Assembly: GCA_025964405.1 (NCBI GenBank)
Contig: JAOPYW010000008.1
Coordinates: 1 to 12,162 of the forward strand
Direction: 5' to 3'
Source of the DNA: Thermoleophilia bacterium
GTDB taxonomy: Bacteria > Actinomycetota > Thermoleophilia > Gaiellales > SKUG01
Length of the DNA stretch: 12,162 nucleotides
Position numbers and translations under genes: made by a program. Shown here one piece after another: positions 6,264 to 12,162 of the stretch. The number at the start of each line of letters is the position of its first letter. The first letter of the stretch is position 1. The notes beneath the pieces were generated by a model, which was not told where the DNA came from, did no database searches, and saw nothing but the letters and a program-made list of their open reading frames with translations.

Positions 6264-7022
6264 TCAGGCGCGGCGGCGGGCGACGAGCAGGCCGTCGCCC
6301 ACGGGCAGCAGGAGCGCGTCGGTGAACCGCGGGTCGGTGGCGACCACGCGGTTGAGCAGGCGCTGCGCCTCGACCTCGGGATCGCCGCCCCAGGCCTCGG
6401 CGTTGTCGGCCACGCGCCCGCCGCGCAGGGCGTGCGGCACGAGCACGAGCCCACCCGGCTTGATGCGGTTGGCCAGCTGGTCGAACAGGTCGAGTCGCGG
6501 GAGCGCGGGGTCGGTCAGCACCAGCGCGTCGATCAACGCGGGGGGCGCGCCGGCCTCGCCCGCGAGCTCGCGTTCGATGACCCGACCCGGATCGCCGAGT
6601 CGCAGCTCCACCACCGCACTCGGCGTGTCACGGGTCACGAAGGCATGCGCCTGCGACTGGCGCACCGGATCGAACTCGACGCTCATGATCGATGCACCCA
6701 TCGGGATCGCGCGGGCGAGGTGCAGCGTCAGGTAGCCGATGCCGGTGCCGGCCTCGACGATGCGGCCGTGCTCGAGGTGGCGCAGGAGCAGTGCACAGAG
6801 CGCCGCCGTGTCGGCGTCGACGATCGGGATGCCCTCGCTCTCGGCCACGTTGCGCATCGCCAGCAGCACGGCGTCGGGCAGCGTGCGGAGTGCATCGCCG
6901 TAGCGGGTGACGTCGGGCGAGGTGACCCCGAAGCCGTCGACCCACGCGTTGCCACCGGCAGACCCGAGGTCGGCGTCGTCATCGATCGGCTGGGCGGCGT
7001 CGGGCACGAAGGAGGTCGTCAC
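6264..7022 (-). CDS. SAM-dependent O-methyltransferase, Rv1220c-like, 252 aa
   Basis: Class I Rossmann methyltransferase of the O-methyltransferase 3 (COMT-like) type. Motif I is E90-AGTGIGY-L98, and the acidic residue at the end of strand 2 is E116 (EFDP). The strand 4 motif is DALVLTDP (165-172), followed by a KPGGLVLVP strand and GGRVAD (201-206). In catechol and caffeoyl-CoA enzymes the region before GGRVAD carries the metal-binding Asp-Asn pair. Here it reads PHALRGG, so the usual divalent metal site looks incomplete. From memory, mycobacterial Rv1220c-type proteins have a similar change (HRAALGG), so this may be a subfamily trait. The substrate is unknown. The GTG start at 7022 lies 3 nt after the stop of the upstream gene with no clear Shine-Dalgarno site, which suggests translational coupling. 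Confidence 0.85.
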   Translation of the reverse strand: MTTSFVPDAAQPIDDDADLGSAGGNAWVDGFGVTSPDVTRYGDALRTLPDAVLLAMRNVAESEGIPIVDADTAALCALLLRHLEHGRIVEAGTGIGYLTLHLARAIPMGASIMSVEFDPVRQSQAHAFVTRDTPSAVVELRLGDPGRVIERELAGEAGAPPALIDALVLTDPALPRLDLFDQLANRIKPGGLVLVPHALRGGRVADNAEAWGGDPEVEAQRLLNRVVATDPRFTDALLLPVGDGLLVARRRA

Positions 7023-7025
7023 CCG

Positions 7026-7442
7026 TCAGTAGTTCGGGGTGCTGTAGTCGAATTCCTCTTCACTGCCGAAGAGCGTATCCTTGAGCCAGGCGCGGGTCGT
7101 GGTGCCCGTCGCCGGGTTGAAGAGCACGACCAGCACGATCGCGAAGATGAGGAACGGCGCCCAGCTGCCGCGCTTCTTGGGCTGCTTGCCGCTCAGGCGC
7201 ACGATCGCCTCCGAGAGCGACTGCACCGTGGTGTCGAGCCCCTCGCGGACGTCGGAATCATCCTTGCTCAGCTTCGACGCCGCACCGATCGGGCCCTCGC
7301 CGCCGAGGTCGTCGTAGACGCGACGCGCAGCGCTCCACGCGCGGGTCACGTTGTGGCGGATCTCGTCGTCCTTGATGGCGCGATCGATGATCGGCTTGAA
7401 GGTATCGAAGGCCGACGCGGCGGCTCGGGTGTTGCGTGACAT
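7026..7442 (-). CDS. Hypothetical single-pass membrane protein, 138 aa
   Basis: I do not recognise a named family. Residues 1-90 are soluble, helical and charged, with an FDTFKPIIDRAIKDDEI start and several Arg-Ala-rich helices. Residues about 92-110 are one membrane segment preceded by KKRG, and the tail is short and acidic (SEEEFDYSTPNY). Similar helical proteins with one membrane segment are common as unnamed proteins in actinobacteria. The start is secure: AAGGAG (plus-strand 7451-7456) lies 8 nt before the ATG at 7442. It is the first gene of a two-gene unit with the O-methyltransferase and is divergent from cysC across 114 bp. Confidence 0.82.
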   Translation of the reverse strand: MSRNTRAAASAFDTFKPIIDRAIKDDEIRHNVTRAWSAARRVYDDLGGEGPIGAASKLSKDDSDVREGLDTTVQSLSEAIVRLSGKQPKKRGSWAPFLIFAIVLVVLFNPATGTTTRAWLKDTLFGSEEEFDYSTPNY

Positions 7443-7556
7443 GTCGCCAGCTCCTTGAAAATGCGTGCACCGCCCACGTACCCGTCGCATCGGCATTCGT
7501 ATCCCGATAGGGTTCCGGAGCAGTTGGATTGCAGGTTGAAAGGATGTTCTCCCCAC

Positions 7557-8132
7557 ATGGCTGACCACTACAAGGGCATCACGCTCTGGTTCACGGGCCT
7601 CTCACAGAGCGGTAAGACGACCACGGCGCAGCTCGTCGGCCAGAAGCTCCGCGAGCGCGGGGTCGATCGTCTCGAGAACCTCGACGGCGACCTCATGCGC
7701 ATGGGCCTCAGCAAGGGGCTCGGGTTCTCGAAGGAGGATCGCGACGAGAACATCCGCCGCTTCTACCTCGTGTCGCAGCTGCTCACGCGCAACGACGTCG
7801 TGACGATCGTCGCGGCGATCAGCCCGTACCGCGAGGCGCGCGACACCGCCCGCGCGGTGATCGGCGACTTCGCCGAGATCTACGTGAAGGCGCCCCTGCA
7901 GGTGTGCGCCGACCGCGACACGAAGGGCCTCTACGCGAAGGCCATGTCGGGTGAGCTCAAGGAGTTCACGGGCGTGAGCGACCCGTACGAGGAGCCGCTG
8001 AACCCCGAGCTCGTGCTCGACACCGAGAACGCCACCCCCGAGGACAACGCGAACCGCGTGCTCGCGTGGATGGAGGAGCACGGCTACCTCCAGCCGGTCG
8101 CCTCGGCCGTCGCGGATTCCGTCACCGCCTGA
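7557..8132 (+). CDS. cysC: Adenylyl-sulfate (APS) kinase, 191 aa
   Basis: Phosphorylates adenylyl sulfate with ATP to give PAPS, the donor for sulfotransferases and a step in sulfate assimilation; cytoplasmic. The P-loop is GLSQSGKTT (14-22) with Gln where most family members have Gly or Ala, but the GxxxxGK(T) rule is kept. Next come DGD (43-45), the APS-binding LSKGLGFSKEDRDENIRR segment (51-68), ISPYREARD (88-96), and KGLYAKA with FTGVSDPYE (137-145). Length matches the stand-alone family. Chosen start: ATG 7557, preceded by AAAGGA (7539-7544) at 12 nt. No ATP sulfurylase, sulfotransferase or reductase gene is in the window, so it stands alone here. The minus-strand neighbour at its 3' end stops 11 nt away. 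Confidence 0.95.
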   Translation: MADHYKGITLWFTGLSQSGKTTTAQLVGQKLRERGVDRLENLDGDLMRMGLSKGLGFSKEDRDENIRRFYLVSQLLTRNDVVTIVAAISPYREARDTARAVIGDFAEIYVKAPLQVCADRDTKGLYAKAMSGELKEFTGVSDPYEEPLNPELVLDTENATPEDNANRVLAWMEEHGYLQPVASAVADSVTA

Positions 8133-8143
8133 CGCGGCGCAGG

Positions 8144-8317
8144 TCAGTCAGCGCGCGGGGCGGGCAGGTCGACCGGGCCCGGCAGGTCTGCCGGGTCGGC
8201 CGAGGTCGGCGCCTCCCCCAGGCTCGAGATGGGGCGCAGCGCGCGCCGCAGGTAGAGCAGCATCGCGATCGCCGCAGCGAGGAGCAGGGCTCCGCCCACG
8301 ACGCCGAGGGCCGTCAC
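8144..8317 (-). CDS. Small single-pass membrane protein, 57 aa
   Basis: A short frame with a GTG start overlapping the stop of the upstream gene by 4 nt (GTGA), typical of translational coupling. Residues 3-23 are one hydrophobic segment (GVVGGALLLAAAIAMLLYL), followed by RRALR on the presumed cytoplasmic side and an acidic Pro/Ala-rich tail ending PAPRAD. No family recognised. Last gene of a four-gene run of small membrane proteins. Support comes from the overlap, the clean membrane segment and the tight fit before the cysC end. Confidence 0.68.
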   Translation of the reverse strand: MTALGVVGGALLLAAAIAMLLYLRRALRPISSLGEAPTSADPADLPGPVDLPAPRAD

Positions 8318-8586
8318 AGGAACGGGCCGCGCGGATCGATGTCCTTCATCTTCGTCGTGGTCTGCACCGGCCCGGTGGGCTGCGCACGCGCGTCGACCAT
8401 CGCCTGCGCGGCGCGCGAGGCGGCGGCGGCCTCGCTCTCGAGCATCGCCGTCGGGTCGACCAGCACGTCGCGTGACTGATCCTTGTTGGCGACCACGCGT
8501 CGCTTGAGGGCGGGCGCGATGATGAGCCTGAGCAGGAGGAAGGCGGCGATGATCGTGACGCCGATGTGGTCCTTGAAGTAGTCCAT
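8314..8586 (-). CDS. Small single-pass membrane protein, 90 aa, C-terminal GPFL
   Basis: Residues 6-25 form one membrane segment (HIGVTIIAAFLLLRLIIAPAL), followed by KRR and a soluble Ala-rich helix (about 44-64), then a Thr/Lys tail ending in DIDPRGPFL. No family recognised. The start is the ATG at 8586 with AGGGAG (8591-8596) 4 nt upstream; longer in-frame starts have Arg/His-rich, non-protein-like translations and would overlap the upstream gene. It ends in the same Gly-Pro-Phe-hydrophobic tail as the gene before it. Confidence 0.78.
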   Translation of the reverse strand: MDYFKDHIGVTIIAAFLLLRLIIAPALKRRVVANKDQSRDVLVDPTAMLESEAAAASRAAQAMVDARAQPTGPVQTTTKMKDIDPRGPFL

Positions 8587-8600
8587 GGTGCTCCCTGGGG

Positions 8601-9197
8601 CTAGACGAACGGCCCGGTCGTGTCGGTGGTGGAGCTGGTCTTGGCTCCGGCGCCCGCGTGCGTGCGGACCGAACGTGATTCGTACTGCACCCACTTGTGG
8701 AGCGCCAGCGTGGGCTCGAGCGCCTCCAGTATGGCGTTCCCGAGGAGCTCAGGTGACTCCGCGTGCAGCGACACGGTGGTCACGCCCGCCGCGACGTCGA
8801 CGCCGGTGAGGGTGCCGGCGCGCACGGCGCCGCCTGCCCGCACCACGCGCGGGAGCAGCTTCACAGCGAGCGCGTCGTCAGGTTCGACGCCTGGGCGTCT
8901 ATCGATCGCCATGCCCTCAGGGCCGAGCGCGAACGTCGCATGCTGCGCCGCGCCGGGCTGGTCGGGCTCGGCGGGCCGCAGCGGCTGCCACGCCATGCGC
9001 AGGTCGTCGTCGGCGACGTGGTGCAGGTCGACGTCGTAGCCCTTCAGGCGCGTGCGGCGCGTCGCGGGCTCCGGGTGCGCGACGAACTCCCGCACCGAGG
9101 TCGCGAACGCCTCCCGCGCGCGGCGGCGCACCCCGGCGAGCTGGCGAACCGACAGCGCGACGAGCACGGCGACGAACACGATGACGGCGACCCACAT
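8601..9197 (-). CDS. Hypothetical membrane-anchored protein, 198 aa, C-terminal GPFV
   Basis: Residues 1-18 are a membrane anchor (MWVAVIVFVAVLVALSV), followed by an Arg-rich stretch (RRRAREAF), so the rest is probably cytoplasmic. The soluble part (about 45-170) has alternating strands (YDVDLHHVADDDLRMAW; THE VRAGTLTGVDVAAGVTTVSL stretch) suggestive of a small alpha/beta or beta-rich domain, then a helix (LLGNAILEALEPTLAL) and a Ser/Thr tail ending in TTGPFV. No named family recognised. Start chosen at ATG 9197, where the membrane segment begins; there is no clear Shine-Dalgarno site, but a TACGGT box lies 6 nt upstream. The next gene starts 14 nt after its stop. Confidence 0.78.
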   Translation of the reverse strand: MWVAVIVFVAVLVALSVRQLAGVRRRAREAFATSVREFVAHPEPATRRTRLKGYDVDLHHVADDDLRMAWQPLRPAEPDQPGAAQHATFALGPEGMAIDRRPGVEPDDALAVKLLPRVVRAGGAVRAGTLTGVDVAAGVTTVSLHAESPELLGNAILEALEPTLALHKWVQYESRSVRTHAGAGAKTSSTTDTTGPFV

Positions 9198-9203
9198 GCG
9201 GTG

Positions 9204-9209
9204 ACCGTA
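9204..9209 (-). promoter_or_regulatory. -10-like box TACGGT close to a start codon
   Basis: On the minus strand TACGGT ends 6 nt before the ATG at 9197. That is the distance at which transcription would begin at the start codon, so a leaderless mRNA for the 198-aa gene is possible. The absence of a Shine-Dalgarno site agrees. It rests on one short motif. Confidence 0.25.
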
Positions 9210-9236
9210 CCGCCGGCTCGGTGGGGACAAACGCGA

Positions 9237-9323
9237 TCAGGCGTCGGGGCCGCGCCCGCGGTCCTTGCGCAGGAGCACCACGATGATGACGAGCTCGATC
9301 GCGGCTGCGATGAAATAGATCAT
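9237..9323 (-). CDS. Miniprotein with one membrane segment, 28 aa
   Basis: A 29-codon frame starting ATG at 9323: MIYFIAAAIELVIIVVLL followed by RKDRGRGPDA. This is a membrane helix with a Lys/Arg stop on the cytoplasmic side. It has one acidic residue (Glu10) inside the helix. It lies 39 nt upstream of the 198-aa gene on the same strand and would be the first gene of the small-membrane-protein run. A purine-rich ggggagc lies upstream but rather far (about 14 nt). Chance is possible for so short a frame; position and composition favour a real gene. Confidence 0.45.
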   Translation of the reverse strand: MIYFIAAAIELVIIVVLLRKDRGRGPDA

Positions 9324-9436
9324 GTCGGCAGCCTACCGCTCCCCCTGACCGTGCCCGGCCGTGGCCTACCGTGGCCGCCACTCGTGCAATGCGGCCCACG
9401 CGCCCCGCCGAAGCGGCAGCGGGCCGTCGATTGCGC

Positions 9437-9442
9437 TACCGT
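9437..9442 (+). promoter_or_regulatory. -10-like box TACCGT for rlmN
   Basis: TACCGT ends 7 nt before the rlmN ATG at 9450, the spacing expected for leaderless transcription in actinobacteria. A second TACCGT is at 9367-9372 and would give a leadered message using GGAG at 9443-9446, which is only 3 nt from the ATG. No clear -35 box is seen for either. Confidence 0.3.
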
Positions 9443-9449
9443 GGAGCGG

Positions 9450-10655
9450 ATGGATACCGCCCTGCTCACCGCCGCGCTCGCGAAGCGCAAGCTGCCCGCC
9501 TTCCGCGAGCGCCAGATCCTGCACGCCGCCCGGCGCGAGTTCGCCGCGTCGTGGGACGAGGTGACGACGCTGCCGAAGGCGCTGCGCGTCGAGCTCGCGG
9601 AGGAGGTGCCGTTCTCGACCGTGACCGTCGAGCACGAGGAACGCTCCAAGGATGGCTCGATCAAGCTGCGCCTCGCGACCCACGACGGGTTCCCGCTCGA
9701 GGCCGTGCTCATGCGCTTCGACCAGCCGCACGCGCGGGGCACCGACAAGAAGCTCTCGCGCTACACCGCCTGCCTCTCGTCGCAGTCGGGCTGCGCCCTC
9801 GCCTGCACCTTCTGCGCGACGGGCTCGATGGGCCTGGGTCGCAACCTGACCGAGTTCGAGATCCTCGACCAGTTCCTCGAGCTGGCGCAGCGCCGCATCG
9901 GCACCGGAGACGGTCGCATCGACAACGTCGTGATGATGGGCATGGGCGAGCCCTTCCACAACTACGACAACGTCATGGCGGCCATCAAGAACCTCAACTC
10001 GCCCGACGGCCCGGGCCTCGCCGCGCGGCGCATCGCGATCTCGACGGTCGGCTGGGTGCCGGGCATCGAGAAGCTCGCCGACGAGCCGATCCAGGTGAAG
10101 CTCGCGCTCAGCCTGCATGCCCCGAACGACCAGGTGCGCGGCTCGATCATGCCGGTGAACCGCAAGTTCCCGCTCGATCGCGTGCTCAAGGCGTGCCGCA
10201 CCTACCGCACCAAGACCGGTCGCCGCATCTTCATCGAGTACCTGATGCTCGAGGGCGTCAACGACCAGCCCGAGCACGCCAAGGAGCTCGCGCACCTGCT
10301 CGGCCCCGACAACGGGTTCCACGTGAACCTGATCGCCTACAACCCGACGGGCACCGACTACATCGGCTCGAGCGACGAGGTCGTGCGCCACTTCGCGGCG
10401 ATCCTCGAGCGCAAGGGCGTCAGCGCCTCGTACCGCATCTCGCGTGCGCGTGACATCTCCGGCGCGTGCGGCCAGCTCGCCGCGCCGGTGGCTGCGGCCA
10501 AGCGCAAGGCGCGCGAGGCGAAGATCGCCCGCATGGCCGAGCGCGACGCCGAGGCCAAGGCCACCGGCCACGCCGAGCGGCTCGAGACACCCACCGAGGG
10601 TGAGCGCTTCGAGGCCGACCTGGAAGCGCGCGCCGCCGAGGCCGCCTCGGTCTAG
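9450..10655 (+). CDS. rlmN: Dual-specificity 23S rRNA (A2503-C2) / tRNA (A37-C2) methyltransferase RlmN, 401 aa
   Basis: Radical-SAM enzyme that methylates C2 of A2503 in 23S rRNA and of A37 in some tRNAs; cytoplasmic. The 4Fe-4S motif is C115-ALA-C119-TF-C122. C108 (TACLSSQSGC) and C360 (SGACGQL) match the two further cysteines used in the ping-pong methyl transfer (C118 and C355 in the E. coli enzyme, from memory). The SAM-binding GMGEP lies at 164-168, and the ISTVGWVPGI, SLHAPND and MPVN blocks are present. All key residues are intact. After C360 comes a 40-residue Lys/Arg/Glu/Ala-rich, probably helical tail (363-401), longer than in the E. coli enzyme. The ATG at 9450 gives the normal family N-terminus. 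Divergent from the small-membrane-protein run; its 3' end converges on the 70-aa gene with a 25-bp gap. Confidence 0.97.
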   Translation: MDTALLTAALAKRKLPAFRERQILHAARREFAASWDEVTTLPKALRVELAEEVPFSTVTVEHEERSKDGSIKLRLATHDGFPLEAVLMRFDQPHARGTDKKLSRYTACLSSQSGCALACTFCATGSMGLGRNLTEFEILDQFLELAQRRIGTGDGRIDNVVMMGMGEPFHNYDNVMAAIKNLNSPDGPGLAARRIAISTVGWVPGIEKLADEPIQVKLALSLHAPNDQVRGSIMPVNRKFPLDRVLKACRTYRTKTGRRIFIEYLMLEGVNDQPEHAKELAHLLGPDNGFHVNLIAYNPTGTDYIGSSDEVVRHFAAILERKGVSASYRISRARDISGACGQLAAPVAAAKRKAREAKIARMAERDAEAKATGHAERLETPTEGERFEADLEARAAEAASV

Positions 10656-10680
10656 CGATTCACGCGCGGCCGATCGACGC

Positions 10681-10893
10681 TCAGCCCTGGTGCGCCCACA
10701 CGGCGAGGATGGCGATGAGTGCACCGAGCACGCTCAGGAACCCGAAGCGGCGGAACCTGCGCTGCAGCTCCTCGATGCTCTCGCCGTTCTTGTGTGCCCG
10801 CATCGCGCGGTTGAAGGCACGGAACGCGATGAACTGCGCGACGAAGAACTCGCCGACGCCGAGCACGACGATGATCCAGAAGAGGATGTCCAC
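10681..10893 (-). CDS. Small two-pass membrane protein, 70 aa
   Basis: GTG start directly abutting the stop of the upstream gene (TGA then GTG, no gap), so translational coupling is likely. Membrane segments lie at about 3-25 (FWIIVVLGVGEFFVAQFIAF) and 50-67 (FGFLSVLGALIAILAVW), joined by a basic, helical cytoplasmic loop (RAFNRAMRAHKNGESIEELQRRFRRF). No family recognised. Third gene of the unit with the SDR and DUF4265-like genes. Confidence 0.78.
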   Translation of the reverse strand: MDILFWIIVVLGVGEFFVAQFIAFRAFNRAMRAHKNGESIEELQRRFRRFGFLSVLGALIAILAVWAHQG

Positions 10894-11457
10894 TCAGGGC
10901 TCCGATCGGGTGGGCGTGCGCATCGGCGTCGCCACTTCGTAGCGCAGGCCCTCGGTGCGCGAACGCAGGTCGAGGAACGCCTCGACGTACTCCCACTCCT
11001 CGACGTCGACCGACAGCGCCGCGTAGTTGGAGGAGTAGCGCTCGAACCAGCAGCCGTGCGGCGCCAGGGCGCGCAGGATGCGGTAGAACGGCTCGTCGCT
11101 CGGCGGGTCGGCGAGCGCCTCCTCGATCGGGATGTCAGCTCCCTCGTGGAAGATGCGTGCCACCACCACCGGCGCCGCGACGCTCACCTCGACCGCTGAC
11201 AGCGTGCCCTCCACGTCGAGCAGCTCGACCTCGTCGCCGAGGCCCAGGTGGTACGGGAAGAACGGCACGCCCGTCAGTCGCGCGTGCGTCTCGTCGATGC
11301 GCACCGCCGGCACGCCTTCGACCTGGGGCCCGCCCTCCTCGAGCGCGTCGGGCACTGGGAACCAGAGGATGCAGTCGCTCGCCCGCGCGTCGTCGTACGG
11401 CACGAGCTCGCCATCGACGAGGCGCACGGGTCGGCGTGGATGTTCGACGGTCTCCAT
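10894..11457 (-). CDS. DUF4265-like protein, 187 aa
   Basis: Soluble and acidic, with no membrane segment. The order ILWFPVPD, a (V)RIDETHARLTGVPFF segment, then YHLGLGDEVELLDVEGTLSAVEV, then a long mixed region and a C-terminal LRYEVA resembles DUF4265 proteins, which share an L..(I/V)PFF..GL..GD.V block and a C-terminal L.YE motif. The assignment is by pattern only. No catalytic motif is known for the family. Start chosen at ATG 11457; a GTG at 11490, 9 nt after the upstream stop, would add 11 residues and cannot be excluded. Second gene of the minus-strand unit. Confidence 0.72.
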   Translation of the reverse strand: METVEHPRRPVRLVDGELVPYDDARASDCILWFPVPDALEEGGPQVEGVPAVRIDETHARLTGVPFFPYHLGLGDEVELLDVEGTLSAVEVSVAAPVVVARIFHEGADIPIEEALADPPSDEPFYRILRALAPHGCWFERYSSNYAALSVDVEEWEYVEAFLDLRSRTEGLRYEVATPMRTPTRSEP

Positions 11458-11499
11458 CGCACGCGATGCTGCCGCTTCCGGCGGACACACCGCCCGGCG

Positions 11500-12162
11500 T
11501 CAGTCGCCCGGCATCGGTCCGTGCGCGCGGCCGCGCGGCGTGAGCGGACCCGTTTCCACGCCGCTCGAATCCGCCACGCCGTCGGCGGTGTCGCGCACGG
11601 CTGAGACGACGTCGACCCGAGGCGACCAGCCGAGCTCCTCCCGTGCCCGGGTCGAATCGAGCAGGGGGGAGCGGTGCGCGAGCCGGATCCAGCTGCCCGG
11701 CAGCGGCTGTAGGCGGGCGCGCCACGCGAGCTCCACCGCGCGTTCGACGAGCGGCGCCGGCACGGTGACGACCCGCGTCTCGAGCGCTTCGGCGATGCGC
11801 TCCGCCGTGAGCTCCGGTTCGGTCGCCACGTTGTAGGCCCCACGCGCGTCGGGATCGAGTACCGCGCGCCGGAAGGCGTCGGCCGCATCGTCGACGTGCA
11901 CGAGCTGGGTCACGAGCCCCCGCGGCATCGGCAGCACGGGCAGCGCGCCCGGCGCCGCGAGCCGGCGCGGCACGAGCGGCCCGAGGAAGACACGGGCGAG
12001 GTGCGCCCCCGCCCCGCCGTTGAAGATGAGCGCGGGGCGCATCCGCACGACCCGCCGCTCGGGGTGCGCCGCCTCGAACGCATCGAGCATGCGCTCGGTC
12101 TGCGCCTTCTGCGCCGAATACAGGTTGCCCGGGATACCGGTCGTCGCCCACGCTTCGTCGAC
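11500..12162 (-). CDS. NAD-dependent epimerase/dehydratase-family (extended SDR) protein, N-terminus outside window
   Basis: The frame is open to the right edge, giving 220 residues without the N-terminal Rossmann GxxGxxG. The visible part begins just before the active site: VDEAWATTGIPGNLY, with the YxxxK pair at Y15 and K19 of the visible part (YSAQK). Next come RPALIFNG, VHVDDAADAFRRAV (the usual VHVDD.A.A segment), GAYNVA and the late TRAREELGWSPR segment. These are the expected landmarks, in order, of atypical/extended SDR sugar-nucleotide epimerase-like proteins. About 30 residues after the last landmark are Gly/Pro-rich and probably disordered. The substrate cannot be read from this part. 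First visible gene of a unit with the DUF4265-like and 70-aa genes; the gap to the next ATG is 42 nt. Confidence 0.9.
   Translation of the reverse strand, partial: VDEAWATTGIPGNLYSAQKAQTERMLDAFEAAHPERRVVRMRPALIFNGGAGAHLARVFLGPLVPRRLAAPGALPVLPMPRGLVTQLVHVDDAADAFRRAVLDPDARGAYNVATEPELTAERIAEALETRVVTVPAPLVERAVELAWRARLQPLPGSWIRLAHRSPLLDSTRAREELGWSPRVDVVSAVRDTADGVADSSGVETGPLTPRGRAHGPMPGD

Noticed and set aside
9366..10724. Minus-strand open frame of about 450 codons over rlmN
   Set aside because: Antisense shadow of a fully conserved RlmN.

Overview
The window is high-GC DNA with GTG starts, 4-nt gene overlaps and -10-like boxes of the TAnnnT type. This fits an actinobacterium. The methyltransferase style, the many small single-pass membrane proteins and the large Thr/Ala/Val-rich secreted repeat protein suggest a deep-branching lineage such as Thermoleophilia or Acidimicrobiia. 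That placement is inference from protein style only. No transposase, integrase, phage gene, tRNA, rRNA or CRISPR array was seen.

Left third (1-4060, minus strand): one uninterrupted reading frame of at least 1353 codons with a signal peptide, running off the left edge. It is a mosaic secreted or surface protein. It contains a Cys-paired fibronectin-like module (three full copies and the start of a fourth), two related Ig-like modules, and four tandem ~110-residue Calx-beta-like repeats. Divergent from it, across 275 bp rich in dyad symmetry, lies a membrane-anchored M23 (LytM-type) peptidoglycan hydrolase (4336-5997, plus) with a complete zinc and catalytic His set. Both products act outside the membrane.

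Middle (5998-8132): the M23 gene converges on a two-gene minus-strand unit, a 138-aa single-pass membrane protein followed by an Rv1220c-like O-methyltransferase. The convergent gap holds a GC-rich hairpin, a 26-bp tandem repeat and a 47-bp-arm inverted repeat. Divergent from the two-gene unit is a solitary adenylyl-sulfate kinase (cysC).

Right third (8144-12162): a minus-strand run of four small proteins, each with one predicted membrane segment (28, 198, 90 and 57 aa). Two consecutive members end in Gly-Pro-Phe-(Val/Leu). Divergent from this run is rlmN, the radical-SAM methyltransferase for 23S rRNA A2503 and tRNA A37. Converging on rlmN is a minus-strand unit of a truncated NAD-dependent epimerase/dehydratase-type SDR protein, a DUF4265-like protein and a 70-aa two-pass membrane protein, with gaps of a few dozen bases or none.

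The genes are mostly housekeeping or cell-envelope functions. The parts least explained by known families are the giant mosaic surface protein and its shared control region with the M23 hydrolase, the four-member mini-membrane-protein operon, and the long inverted repeat between convergent genes.
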